Below, piece by piece: positions 43,514-52,367 of a stretch of 64,000 nucleotides of DNA; the first letter of the stretch is position 1, and every line of letters starts with the position of its first letter. This stretch comes from DRYS01 sp964491605 (lineage in GTDB: Archaea; Thermoproteota; CALKCG01; B24; DRYS01): contig CAZBGY010000006.1 of the NCBI GenBank assembly GCA_964491605.1, positions 11,316 to 75,315 of the forward strand, in the 5' to 3' direction. The translations under genes and the position numbers were made by a program. The notes below the pieces were generated by a model. That model was not told the DNA's origin and ran no database searches. It was given only the letters and a program-made list of their open reading frames with translations.

Positions 43514-44167
43514 ATTATACAGCTAGCTCTCCTAGCTCTCAACTCGTTTCTAATAGGTTTCTCAGGAGCTCTAGTTCCAGGCCCGCTATTCGCGGTTACA
43601 GTCTCAGAATCTATAAGGCTTAGAAGGAACGTAGGATTCCATATAGTTTTAGGTCATATAGCGGCTGAGATGACGTTGATAGTGATTATAGTTTTAGGTT
43701 TATCCTACCTGTTTAACAACGTTGAGGTTAGGATAGCTTTAGGTATAATCGGAGGAGGCTTCCTATTATTCACCGCTTACGGTCTTCTAGTATACCCTAT
43801 AAAGCATATGGATCGGCAGGTTCAATTTAATCCTAAACAGAATTCTAGGAATCTACCTACGCTAGGATTCCTAACGAGCTTCTCTAACCCTTACTTCACC
43901 ATATGGTGGGCCTCTATAGGTAGCCTACTGGTAACTGAGTCGTTAGCTATAGCAGGCTATGTAGGGTTAACTATCTTCCTTATATCGCATTGGTGTTCAG
44001 ATCTCTCCTGGTATATACTCGTATCCTTCCTCTCATGCAAGAGTAGTCTAAAGTTCGGCTCCAAGCCTGTGAAGATCGCTATGTATATATGCGGTGTCCT
44101 CGTAGTCTCCCTTGCGGTATACTACATTACCGATGCTATCCTAACGTTAACACGGATATTGGCTTAG
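43514..44167 (+). CDS. LysE/RhtB-family amino-acid exporter, no canonical start
   Basis: About 217 residues with six membrane helices. The opening helix IIQLALLALNSFLIGFSGALVPGP has the LysE-type GALxPGP motif, and LGHIAAEM and SNPYFTIWWASIG follow. In this frame no ATG, GTG or TTG occurs between the stop at 43478 and the ATG at 43670, which would delete the first helix and the motif. ATT (43514) or ATA (43517), 9-12 bases after GGAGGG, is the likeliest start; a TTG at 43509 lies in another frame and stops after five codons. It follows leuA at once, so export of branched-chain amino acids is possible. Confidence 0.75.
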   Translation: MIQLALLALNSFLIGFSGALVPGPLFAVTVSESIRLRRNVGFHIVLGHIAAEMTLIVIIVLGLSYLFNNVEVRIALGIIGGGFLLFTAYGLLVYPIKHMDRQVQFNPKQNSRNLPTLGFLTSFSNPYFTIWWASIGSLLVTESLAIAGYVGLTIFLISHWCSDLSWYILVSFLSCKSSLKFGSKPVKIAMYICGVLVVSLAVYYITDAILTLTRILA

Positions 44168-45636
44168 AGAGGCTTCAACCCCATGCATTTAAGCCAAGGC
44201 TTAATAATTTCATCCCTCGCACCTAGTTCTGAAAGGAATCCGATAAACTTTCTATAAATATCCATAGCTACATCTAAGTTTTCAGATAATACGTTCACAT
44301 TCTGTCTAGGATCATTTTTAAGATCATAAAGTTCTGTATCTATCCTACCGAATGGTTTTAATATCCTTGACTTTCCATCGACTATGAAGGTAACTTCAGC
44401 CTCCTCCGCACTTCTACTCTCCTCAGCTGCGAGTATGAGGGACCATCTATCAGTCGTTACGGTAATCCTAAGACCTGCACGTCCTCCTCTTATCAATGAG
44501 GGTGTGGATACAGCTATATCTCTAACTTTTGTTAAATCTCCTCTAACAATTGGTAGAAGGGATCTACCTTGTATATCTACACCGTATGGGCCTTCCCCGC
44601 ATGCAAGCTCCAGTATGGTGGCGGTTATATCCGGAGTTTGAACGAGAGAATCTATTTTCACATTGTTTACCAATCCTAGTTTATCTGAGAATCTTATTAC
44701 TAATGGTATATGGGCTACTTCCTCGTAGAGTGGAGCTAAGCCATGATATCCGCCCATTATTATAGACTTCCCTATAAGACCATGCTCACCTAGGTAGAAT
44801 CCGTGATCGCTCGTAAATATGATTGTAGTATTATCGAGTAATCCTAGTTCATCTACTTTTTCTAGTAGGAATCCTATCCATCTATCGACTAGCGTAGCTT
44901 CACCAGCGTACATAGCTCTTATATGAGTAAGCTCGTCGCTAGTTAAGTAATCGCACGGGCCATACGCAGGATATATAACCTCCTCCCCTTTATACCCGGG
45001 ATCGTACATATCTACATACCATCTAGGTGGATCCCAAGGCTCATGTGGATCGAAGAAATCTACGTAGAGGAAAAATCTTCTATCATAATTTTCTTCAAGC
45101 CATCGTGCAGCCTCCATAGCCGTCTTAGCAGGTATCCAATCACTTTCATACCTTCTACCATAATTATTCCTGATATGCTGCACGGTAGTCTCTACGCTTC
45201 TCAGCTTCCATGGGCTGCATGGAAGCTTTATATCGATCGGGCTCGTTCTATAACGATCGTTCTCTTGTCCTCTAATCCAAATCCACCCGTCGAATCCACG
45301 GTCGAAATTATATCCATCCTTAAGTATGTGCGGAGTATCTGCTATCATCATACACGTATAGCCAGCTTTCCTTAAGATCATAGGGAGGGTTATCCAATCC
45401 CTAGGTAGAGGTGACCAATCGAAATATGTAAACGTAAACCTGCCTGTAAGTAGATCGGCTCTATTAGGCACCGTAGGAAAAGATGCGTGATAAGCTCTCG
45501 TAAACTCTATAGAATCCGAACAGAATCTCTCGATCCTATCCAGTCTAGCTTTTACCCCATCCTTAACGTTAAATCTTCCATGAAGTAGATCATACCTAAA
45601 CGTATCTGATACTATGAGTATTATGTTGTTTTGCAT
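44164..45636 (-). CDS. sulfatase-like alkaline-phosphatase-superfamily hydrolase with Thr in the catalytic position
   Basis: A 490-residue protein with sulfatase architecture: metal-binding SDTFRYD (residues 10-16), SFPTVPNRADLLTGR, TSDHGFYLGEHGLIGK and a C-terminal subdomain with LYDLKNDPRQNVNVL. The sulfatase signature C/S-x-P-S/A-R is here T-V-P-N-R, with Thr55 in place of the Cys/Ser that becomes formylglycine. Thr nucleophiles occur in phosphodiesterase/phosphatase relatives, so the substrate may be a phosphodiester or similar ester instead of a sulfate. No secretion signal. Ends overlap with the LysE gene by 4 bases. Confidence 0.85.
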   Translation of the reverse strand: MQNNIILIVSDTFRYDLLHGRFNVKDGVKARLDRIERFCSDSIEFTRAYHASFPTVPNRADLLTGRFTFTYFDWSPLPRDWITLPMILRKAGYTCMMIADTPHILKDGYNFDRGFDGWIWIRGQENDRYRTSPIDIKLPCSPWKLRSVETTVQHIRNNYGRRYESDWIPAKTAMEAARWLEENYDRRFFLYVDFFDPHEPWDPPRWYVDMYDPGYKGEEVIYPAYGPCDYLTSDELTHIRAMYAGEATLVDRWIGFLLEKVDELGLLDNTTIIFTSDHGFYLGEHGLIGKSIIMGGYHGLAPLYEEVAHIPLVIRFSDKLGLVNNVKIDSLVQTPDITATILELACGEGPYGVDIQGRSLLPIVRGDLTKVRDIAVSTPSLIRGGRAGLRITVTTDRWSLILAAEESRSAEEAEVTFIVDGKSRILKPFGRIDTELYDLKNDPRQNVNVLSENLDVAMDIYRKFIGFLSELGARDEIIKPWLKCMGLKPL

Positions 45637-45677
45637 AGCTAAAGCATAGTTAATTACAATTACTTTAATTTAAAGTT

Positions 45678-46466
45678 TTAAAGCATTTTCTCCCTATATA
45701 GCCTAGCTATATCCTCTACGATCCTCCTTATATCATCATAGCGACGTATCTCGCTTATGTAGCCGACTATCTTCCTTAACTCTCTATTGTTACGAATTTT
45801 CGAATATAGGTTCATTAACGATAGGATAATCGATACGTGTAAGATAGCTATGTTAAATTCATCTGTCGAGCGTGGAGACCAAAACATTCTTGATATTTTC
45901 TTAAGCTGATCTTCTACGCATCTCTCTACCCCTCCTAATCCTCCGTCCTCACTAGCTTCAACTAAGCTTGAGAGAAATCTATGTATATCCTCAGATAACG
46001 TATGCATCTCGCTCTCATCGTATTCTAACCTATCTAGGCATACGCCACATAAACCTATCATGCACTCGAAAACCCTAGAACCGCATAACCTACATCTGGA
46101 AGCGAGTAGTATTATGCGGAATCCTCTTAATGCGTAGCTAGTAGCATCCTCTGGCACTCTAACACGCTGTATAGTTAACCCTCCATCATACGTAAAAGTT
46201 AAAGCTACATTTCCATCGTCTATCCTACCTACTCTAAGCTTAGGGCTACATATAATCCTACTGATATCTAGTATCCGTATAAGTTTGCAGAGGATATCGA
46301 AATCTAGTTCGCCTAAACCCTTTACGGGTGGATACCTAACCATATATCCTTCATCTGAGATGCATGGCTGTATCGAGATAGCTTTCCTATCGATAGATGA
46401 TATGAGGAATTCAAGCTCGCTTAAATATCTACCGCTACATCCATCCTTAAGCTTCACGCATACCAT
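45678..46466 (-). CDS. zinc-finger protein, unknown
   Basis: Not recognised. The 262-residue protein has a mixed N-terminal half, a central cysteine cluster CRLCG...CMIGLCGVC (about residues 133-151) likely to bind zinc, and a helical C-terminal half ending in repeats of basic and aromatic residues. No membrane segments. Upstream lies the divergent TatD gene. Start GTG or ATG uncertain by a few codons. Confidence 0.6.
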   Translation of the reverse strand: MVCVKLKDGCSGRYLSELEFLISSIDRKAISIQPCISDEGYMVRYPPVKGLGELDFDILCKLIRILDISRIICSPKLRVGRIDDGNVALTFTYDGGLTIQRVRVPEDATSYALRGFRIILLASRCRLCGSRVFECMIGLCGVCLDRLEYDESEMHTLSEDIHRFLSSLVEASEDGGLGGVERCVEDQLKKISRMFWSPRSTDEFNIAILHVSIILSLMNLYSKIRNNRELRKIVGYISEIRRYDDIRRIVEDIARLYREKML

Positions 46467-46593
46467 ATTCTCTCTAAATCACTCTCGATACCATATCCTA
46501 GATCTGCAGATTTAAAGTTTAAGTTTTAGGTAACCTATCATTTTAAGGCATACTAGTCTTAGAGAATACCTGATATGGATCGGTGATATACGA

Positions 46594-47352
46594 TTGGCTA
46601 TACGGGTTATAGATGCGCATTCTCATCTAGATGAGATAGCCGATGTACATGGAGCTATAGCTAAAGCTAGATCTTCAAATATCGTAGCGATAATAGCGGT
46701 AGGTACTTGCAAGGAATCTAATATTAAGGTAGCTAGGCTCTCTGAAATCTATAAGGACTACGTATATCACGCGATCGGCATACATCCATGGAATCTAGAA
46801 TCGCTCGATCTAGAGGAAGAATTCGATTACTTAAGGTCAGCTTCACGTAACTGTATAGGCATCGGGGAGATAGGTTTAGATTATAGGATAAAGACTGATA
46901 GAAATCTTCAGAGGAAGGTGTTCAGCGAAGCACTTAGTATAGCCGAAAGCAGGAATCTTCCCGTCATTATCCATGCTAGAGCTGCATGGAGTGATGCATA
47001 TAAGATGGTTAAAGATGTTGGAGTCGAGAAAGCTGTATTCCACTGGTTCAGCGGCTCGGATTCCGTTCTCAGAAAGATAGTTAGGGATGGATATTTGATC
47101 TCGGCTACACCTGCCGCCTCGTATAGTTTGACTCATATCAAAGCGATAAAGCTTACTCCGATCGAATATATAATCATTGAATCAGATTCACCCGTATCCT
47201 ACCGTAACGTAGCATCAGATCCATCATGGGCTGTGAAGAGCTTGGAAGCGGTTGCAAAGATTAAAGGTGCTCGTATCGAAGATTTAGCTGATAAAGTTTT
47301 AGAGAATACATGTAGAATTTATAATATAAAGATTCATCGCAAAATATTTTGA
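46594..47352 (+). CDS. tatD: TatD-family metal-dependent hydrolase/deoxyribonuclease
   Basis: A 252-residue TIM-barrel nuclease. The metal ligands are in DAHSHLDE (residues 7-14), GIGEIGLDY near residue 90, IIHARAAW and VFHWFSGS, with ESDSPV near the end. The family acts in DNA repair or RNA/DNA turnover and tRNA quality control. TTG start; the N-terminus matches the family (VIDAHSHLD). Followed 40 bases later by a co-directional transporter gene. Confidence 0.9.
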   Translation: MAIRVIDAHSHLDEIADVHGAIAKARSSNIVAIIAVGTCKESNIKVARLSEIYKDYVYHAIGIHPWNLESLDLEEEFDYLRSASRNCIGIGEIGLDYRIKTDRNLQRKVFSEALSIAESRNLPVIIHARAAWSDAYKMVKDVGVEKAVFHWFSGSDSVLRKIVRDGYLISATPAASYSLTHIKAIKLTPIEYIIIESDSPVSYRNVASDPSWAVKSLEAVAKIKGARIEDLADKVLENTCRIYNIKIHRKIF

Positions 47353-47392
47353 ACTAATAGTATAGTTGATTTTGCCTAAGAGTTGAAGATCT

Positions 47393-47893
47393 ATGGGTTA
47401 CACGAGGAAAATCGCCTTCATAGCGCTCGTATCATCCTTGTACGCTGTTCTAACAATAATCCCTGGATATCTATCATTTGGACCTATACAGCTTAGGATA
47501 TCCGATATGCTTATACCTTTATCAGCGATCTACGGCTACCCAGCTTGCATAGCCGTAACGATTGGATGCATAGTCGCTAACGCATTCTACTTCGTAAGCT
47601 GGATGGATGTCGTCATCGGGTCTATAGCGAATCTCATTGCATCCCTCCTTATATACTATATGAAGAGGAATCTCCTATTAGCTACAATTGTATCAAGCTT
47701 CGTCATAGGCTTCACCGTGGGTAGTTATCTATGGCTATTCTTCCCACCGCTAGACATAGGCATCCCTCTACACCCCTCCATCATGATAGGTATAAGCATA
47801 TCTGCTAGTAGCTTACTAACAGTATCAGGTCTAGGATACATCCTCGTAAAAACCCTAATGAGAACTCTACCCGAAAATCTGAAGAAGCTCTAG
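47393..47893 (+). CDS. QueT-type membrane transporter component
   Basis: A 166-residue integral membrane protein with about five helices. RKIAFIALVSSLYAVLTIIPG, FGPIQLRISDMLIPLSAIYG and ANAFYFVSWMDVVIGSIANLIAS match the QueT/QrtT group of ECF-type substrate-binding (S) components, which take up queuosine or deazaguanine precursors. No riboswitch was seen. No ECF ATPase or T-component gene is adjacent. ATG start. Confidence 0.8.
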   Translation: MGYTRKIAFIALVSSLYAVLTIIPGYLSFGPIQLRISDMLIPLSAIYGYPACIAVTIGCIVANAFYFVSWMDVVIGSIANLIASLLIYYMKRNLLLATIVSSFVIGFTVGSYLWLFFPPLDIGIPLHPSIMIGISISASSLLTVSGLGYILVKTLMRTLPENLKKL

Positions 47894-47939
47894 TAAATAC
47901 TGACTACAACAGCCTCAGCCCTTATTTAAGATTAAAACC

Positions 47940-48923
47940 CTAGATATCTATACCTATCAAGCTTTTTAACTCTTCAAGCTTCCTTCTCCTCTCCTCTATG
48001 TACTTATCCGCCTCCCCTCTATATACGGGCTTACTCTTTTCCACCTCGTCTATCATAGCTTCTGGGATCCTAGTTATAGCTTCAAAAACTCTTCCTGTAA
48101 AGTATCTTGTAGGAATCTTCCTCTTTCTCAATTCTTCATCTATAATCTCGCCGTTTAGCCGTACTAGATATTCTCCATGCGATGCATAGGTAAACCCCCA
48201 ATCTGAACCGAAGCATGGTATATATTCTCTAGCTAAGATCGTATGCTTAAAGACAGATCTTACAGTTGCAGCTATATTATAGAAATGTACTTGAAAGATG
48301 TATTTAGAGAATGTAGGCGACTCTGATTGGACAGATAATACTCCCTCACTCGAAAGCTTCGAAGATATGGTTTCAAAAGACTCGTAGGTATAGAGTCCAG
48401 CCGATATCAATGATACAGGATCCGTCAGATCCATTATAACTATATCGAATGGCTTCCCACTCCATTCTCCTATGAATCTACATGCATCCATGTATACCGG
48501 CTTAACTCTAGGATCATCGAATGCTCCCTGGGAGACCTCCCCTAGATATCTACGGCATATATCTACAACCTTCCTATCTATATCTACTAGGTAGACTTCA
48601 TCCACGCTGTCGTATTTCAGAACTTCTCTAAGAATCCCCCCATCTCCACCCCCAAGGATAGCGATCCTTCTAGGATTCGGATGAGCAAGCATAGCTGGAT
48701 GTGTTAGCACCTCATGGTATATGTGCTCATCTAGGGTCGATAACTGAGGTTTCCCATCTAATATTAGCATCTTCCCGAATACTGGGTGTTCGTATACCTC
48801 TACAAACTGGTATTCCGTCCTCTCGATGCATAGTATCTTCGTGAAAGAGTATGCATGGATATAGTTGGGAGCTAACTGCTCTATGGATATTCTTCCTAGA
48901 ACTAGGAAATCTTGAGTAAGCAT
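47940..48923 (-). CDS. speE: polyamine aminopropyltransferase (spermidine synthase family)
   Basis: A 327-residue SpeE enzyme that adds an aminopropyl group from decarboxylated SAM to a diamine or agmatine. The family core reads YQFVEVYEHPVFGKMLILDG, LGGGDGGILREVLKY (SAM binding), VYLVDID, FDIVIMDLTDP, and a catalytic Asp in the DLTDP loop. Crenarchaeal relatives have broad amine specificity. It is the second gene after speD (40-base gap), so they form a polyamine operon. Confidence 0.92.
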   Translation of the reverse strand: MLTQDFLVLGRISIEQLAPNYIHAYSFTKILCIERTEYQFVEVYEHPVFGKMLILDGKPQLSTLDEHIYHEVLTHPAMLAHPNPRRIAILGGGDGGILREVLKYDSVDEVYLVDIDRKVVDICRRYLGEVSQGAFDDPRVKPVYMDACRFIGEWSGKPFDIVIMDLTDPVSLISAGLYTYESFETISSKLSSEGVLSVQSESPTFSKYIFQVHFYNIAATVRSVFKHTILAREYIPCFGSDWGFTYASHGEYLVRLNGEIIDEELRKRKIPTRYFTGRVFEAITRIPEAMIDEVEKSKPVYRGEADKYIEERRRKLEELKSLIGIDI

Positions 48924-48962
48924 ATCTATAAAATTTCCGTTGATTAATATTTAAAACTTGAT

Positions 48963-49394
48963 CTATTTAGGAGGCTCAGCCGATAGAACAGTTTTACGTA
49001 CCGCTACTCCATCGTTCAAGATTGGACTAGCCCTCGATAGAGTTATAACACCTCTTTTAAGCTCGGTAACCTTCACCTTCTCCGGTTTAAGCTTCTCGTA
49101 TATCACGTCGTAAGCTCTCCACGGATCCTTACTGCCGCATACAAATATATCCACTGCTGCATAGCCATACTCAGGCCAGGTATGGATGGCTAGATGGGAT
49201 TCGCCGACTATCACGAGCGATGTAACTCCTGGTATAAAGTTATGGGTTTTCGAAGCTATGATAGTTAGATCAGCCCTTCTAGCTGCCTCGAGTAATAATT
49301 CCTCCATTAGCTGGGGGTTGCTTAGATAGTTATCATCACATCCATACATTTCCGCTACTATATGTCTACCTAGGGTTAGCTTAATCCTGCTCAT
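48963..49394 (-). CDS. speD: SAM decarboxylase / arginine decarboxylase proenzyme (SpeD family)
   Basis: A 143-residue pyruvoyl enzyme precursor. Self-cleavage is expected between Glu65 and Ser66 in GESHLAIHTWPEYGYAAVD, generating the pyruvoyl group. Downstream VDIFVCG completes the signature. In Thermoproteota one paralogue decarboxylates SAM and another, nearly identical in form, decarboxylates arginine; this sequence cannot be assigned between them by eye. Precedes speE. A long inverted repeat lies 80-135 bases upstream. Confidence 0.9.
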   Translation of the reverse strand: MSRIKLTLGRHIVAEMYGCDDNYLSNPQLMEELLLEAARRADLTIIASKTHNFIPGVTSLVIVGESHLAIHTWPEYGYAAVDIFVCGSKDPWRAYDVIYEKLKPEKVKVTELKRGVITLSRASPILNDGVAVRKTVLSAEPPK

Positions 49395-49472
49395 AGCCCT
49401 TACATGTCTATATTTAGCTCTAAGATAAATTTTACTCGTAAAGCCAAAAGAAACCGGATGAAACCTATTTTA

Positions 49473-49529
49473 ACCTAAAAATCTCTAGTAGAACTTAGAT
49501 TAAAACCCTTATTAGAGATTTATTTAGGT
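49473..49529. repeat. long inverted repeat between pyrB and speD
   Basis: ACCTAAAAATCTCTA (49473-49487) pairs with TAGAGATTT-AT-TTAGGT (49513-49529): 9 plus 6 base pairs with a 2-nt bulge and a 25-nt loop. It lies 20 bases downstream of the pyrB stop and 79 bases upstream of the speD start, so either an mRNA 3'-end structure or an operator for speD is possible. Confidence 0.6.
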
Positions 49530-49548
49530 AAAGAATCCTTACTTGGGT

Positions 49549-50496
49549 TTATTTAGCTGGTAAAGCTCCTAAAATCAGAGATATGATAGACATACGTGTT
49601 AATAGGCCGTAATACACTTGCCGGAAGTATACGGCGTTAGGTGTAGAATCCACTTCGATCGCTATCTCATCGACTCTAGGTAGCGGATGCATTATTATAG
49701 CATCTTTCTTCATCTTAGATACTGTTTCGAGCGTTATCTTATACGAACCCTTAACCTTCATATACTCGCTCTCATCTACAAACCTCTCCTTCTGTATTCT
49801 CGTGACATAGAGTACATCAAGTTCCGGAAGTATCTCGTTCATATTATTCAACTCGTGAACCTCTATCTTGCCGCTTATATACCTTAAAACCTCCCCCCTC
49901 ATCCTCAAAAGTTCTGGTGATATCAGGTAGAGTTTAACGTCATAGTTGGATAGAGCATATGCTAAGCTATGGGTTGTACGTCCATACCTTAAATCGCCTA
50001 GAATACCTATTTTAAGTCCATCGATACGTTTCTTGCATCTTCTTATAGTGTATAGGTCAAGCATAGCTTGGGTTGGATGCTCTTCAGCTCCTGATCCACC
50101 GTTAATTACAGGTATATCGGCTACTTCTGCTGCAAGCCTAGCCGCCCCCTCCATAGGATGTCTAAGGACTATTAGATCAGCATAGTTCTGTACGACCTTC
50201 ACCGTATCGATTAGCGTCTCGCCTTTTTCGATAGATGCCCTCATAGGCTCGCCCATATCGAGCGTTAATCCTCCAAGCTTCTTCATAGCTGCTTCAAAGC
50301 TAAGCCTAGTTCTAGTGGATGGCTCAAAGAATAGTATGGCCATAGTCTTCCCTGCTAATATGCCTCTATATTTATCCATATACCGTTCTATCTCATCGGC
50401 TACATCCATTATATACTCTAGTTGTTCCCGGTTGAAATCTAGGATAGAGATAACATCTCTACCGTTGAAATCCCTAGGGGTGGTCATTGTACACAC
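49549..50496 (-). CDS. pyrB: aspartate carbamoyltransferase catalytic subunit
   Basis: Commits carbamoyl phosphate and aspartate to pyrimidine synthesis (315 aa). It carries FEPSTRTRLSFEAAMKKLGG (about residues 54-73), GSGAEEHPTQAMLDL (carbamoyl phosphate and His-Pro-Thr-Gln site) and HPLPRVDEI near the C-terminus. In many archaea pyrI (regulatory chain) follows at once. Here the next gene is speD after a 154-base spacer, so pyrI is absent or elsewhere. Confidence 0.95.
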   Translation of the reverse strand: MCTMTTPRDFNGRDVISILDFNREQLEYIMDVADEIERYMDKYRGILAGKTMAILFFEPSTRTRLSFEAAMKKLGGLTLDMGEPMRASIEKGETLIDTVKVVQNYADLIVLRHPMEGAARLAAEVADIPVINGGSGAEEHPTQAMLDLYTIRRCKKRIDGLKIGILGDLRYGRTTHSLAYALSNYDVKLYLISPELLRMRGEVLRYISGKIEVHELNNMNEILPELDVLYVTRIQKERFVDESEYMKVKGSYKITLETVSKMKKDAIIMHPLPRVDEIAIEVDSTPNAVYFRQVYYGLLTRMSIISLILGALPAK

Positions 50497-50580
50497 CTCA
50501 GCCCCATAAATTCTAAGTTAAAATCTTATGCTCTTAAACATAGCAGTCAAAATATCTTGAAGTAGAGGGTTGAGCTCGTC

Positions 50581-51372
50581 TTGGATTTCCACGTAATAGT
50601 GCTAGTTAAACATGTCCCCGATATAGAGAAAGTTAGATTCGACGTAGAGGCCGGTAGGATCGATAGAAGTTCAGCTCCAGGAGAGATAAATCCCTTCGAT
50701 CTTAATGCTATAGAAGTCGCGGTACAGATTAAAGAAAGGCTTGGAGGTGTAGTAACAGCTTTAAGTATGGGCCCTCCTCAAGCTGAATCCTCTCTTAAAG
50801 ATGCAGTAGCTAGGGGTGTGGATAGAGCTATACTACTAACGGATCATAGATTCGCTGGTGCGGATACTCTAGCTACATCCTATACGCTTGCCTCTGCTAT
50901 AAGGAAGCTCGGTAGATATGATCTCATAGTATGCGGAGAGAAAACGGTGGATGGCGATACGGGTCAGGTTGGACCCGAGGTAGCTGAGCATCTAGGTATA
51001 CCTCACGTAGCCTATGTATGCGAAGTTAAAGAGATCTACATGAACCGTCTAGTGGTCGTATCCGATATGGGTGATAGATTTCTCATAGAAGTTAAACTTC
51101 CAGCTCTCATAACAGTAACAAAGGATGTGAATACTCCTAGGCTTCCAACTCTAAGAGATACACTAAGAGCTCGAAGGGTTAAGATAGAAAATTGGAATGC
51201 AGACCATCTAGTAGGCTACATAGATATGTCTAGGATCGGGCTTACAGGTTCACGTACACAAGTTTTCAAGATAGTCATACCATCTGAGGAACATAGACGC
51301 GGTATCATATTCAGAGGAGCTGATTCTATCGGTAAGCTTGTGGAAGCTCTTCGTAAGGAGGGGCTGATATGA
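50581..51372 (+). CDS. etfB: electron transfer flavoprotein beta subunit
   Basis: A 263-residue EtfB with VLVKHVPDIEKVRFD, NPFDLNAIEVAVQIKE, ALSMGPPQAESSLKDAVARGVDRAI-type and FAGADTLATSYTLA segments. The last is typical of the EtfB groups linked to electron bifurcation, although that property cannot be proved here. TTG start. First of a three-gene run (etfB, etfA, FAD dehydrogenase) with a 4-base overlap into etfA. Confidence 0.9.
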   Translation: MDFHVIVLVKHVPDIEKVRFDVEAGRIDRSSAPGEINPFDLNAIEVAVQIKERLGGVVTALSMGPPQAESSLKDAVARGVDRAILLTDHRFAGADTLATSYTLASAIRKLGRYDLIVCGEKTVDGDTGQVGPEVAEHLGIPHVAYVCEVKEIYMNRLVVVSDMGDRFLIEVKLPALITVTKDVNTPRLPTLRDTLRARRVKIENWNADHLVGYIDMSRIGLTGSRTQVFKIVIPSEEHRRGIIFRGADSIGKLVEALRKEGLI

Positions 51373-52364
51373 ATAGCAGTTTATCCGATGGAGTAATGGT
51401 ATACTCCGAATACGCTGAAGGAGTTATACATCCGGTTACATTCGAGCTTCTGGGTAAATCTCGTGAGATCGCTGATAGATTGAAAGTCGAGGTTTGGGGA
51501 GTTATCATCGGATACAGAGTTAAAGATGACGAAGTTCGAGAGCTTATATATTATGGTGCGGATAGAGTTTTCGTATACGATCATCCTAAGCTAGAGTATT
51601 TCGATCCGATGATATACAAAGATATCCTTGTCGATCTAGCGAAACAAGTGAACCCTTCTGCTCTTTTCTTCGGAGCTACTCCGTTAGGTAGGAGTCTCGC
51701 TCCGAGAGTAGCTGTAGCGTTAGATACTGGTTTAACAGCCGATTGCATAGATATTCAGGTAGACGAATATGGGAATATAGTTCAGGTTAGACCAGCTTTC
51801 ACGGGTAACATAATAGCTTATATAAGGACTAGCAGCCGCCCAGTTATGTCTACCGTCAGATATAGGGTTATGAGGATGCCTAACCGTGATACGAGTAGGG
51901 TCGGAAAGATTATCAGAATGACGCCTAGGATAGATAGGGATTCTGGATTGAGAGTACTAGGTAGGGTATCCAGGAGAAGCGTAGATCTAGCTAAAGCAGA
52001 TGTAATAGTAGCCGGAGGTAGAGGGTTTAAGAAGAAGGAGGATCTGAAGATGCTGGAGGATTTGGCATCCCTCATCGGCGGGGTTGTAGGTGTTAGTAGA
52101 CCTTTAGTAGATGAGGGTTGGATGCCCCGTGAGCGTCAGATAGGCTTCAGCGGTAATACGGTTAAACCCAGGCTCTACATGGCCTTCGGTATATCCGGAT
52201 CTCCTCAGCATATAGCTGGTATGAGAGGATCGGAGATAATAGTTGCGGTTAATATAGATCCATCAGCGCCTATATTCAGGATAGCCGACTATGGTGTAGT
52301 AGGAGATCTATATGAAGTAATACCTAAGCTTATAGAAGAGCTAAGTAAGGTTAAACGGGTGTAA
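51369..52364 (+). CDS. etfA: electron transfer flavoprotein alpha subunit
   Basis: A 331-residue EtfA. The C-terminal FAD-binding domain is visible: VAGGRGFKKKEDLKMLEDLA, RPLVDEGWMPRERQIGFSGNTVKPRLYMAFGISGSPQHIAGM-type loop and NIDPSAPIFRIADYGVVGD. The N-terminal half matches FixB. It receives electrons from the FAD-linked oxidase that follows 3 bases later and passes them on, probably to ferredoxin, NAD or a quinone. ATG start overlapping etfB by 4 bases. Confidence 0.92.
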   Translation: MNSSLSDGVMVYSEYAEGVIHPVTFELLGKSREIADRLKVEVWGVIIGYRVKDDEVRELIYYGADRVFVYDHPKLEYFDPMIYKDILVDLAKQVNPSALFFGATPLGRSLAPRVAVALDTGLTADCIDIQVDEYGNIVQVRPAFTGNIIAYIRTSSRPVMSTVRYRVMRMPNRDTSRVGKIIRMTPRIDRDSGLRVLGRVSRRSVDLAKADVIVAGGRGFKKKEDLKMLEDLASLIGGVVGVSRPLVDEGWMPRERQIGFSGNTVKPRLYMAFGISGSPQHIAGMRGSEIIVAVNIDPSAPIFRIADYGVVGDLYEVIPKLIEELSKVKRV

Positions 52365-52367
52365 GCT

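Noticed and set aside
43505..43550. A second BHB intron at the start of the LysE-like gene (GTTGAG/CTCAAC arms with an inner AGCTAG/CTAGCT hairpin)
   Set aside because: The arms are real, but the predicted excision would remove the natural first helix (IIQLALLALNSF), and the hairpin arises from repeated Leu-Ala-Leu codons. The bulge geometry is also wrong.
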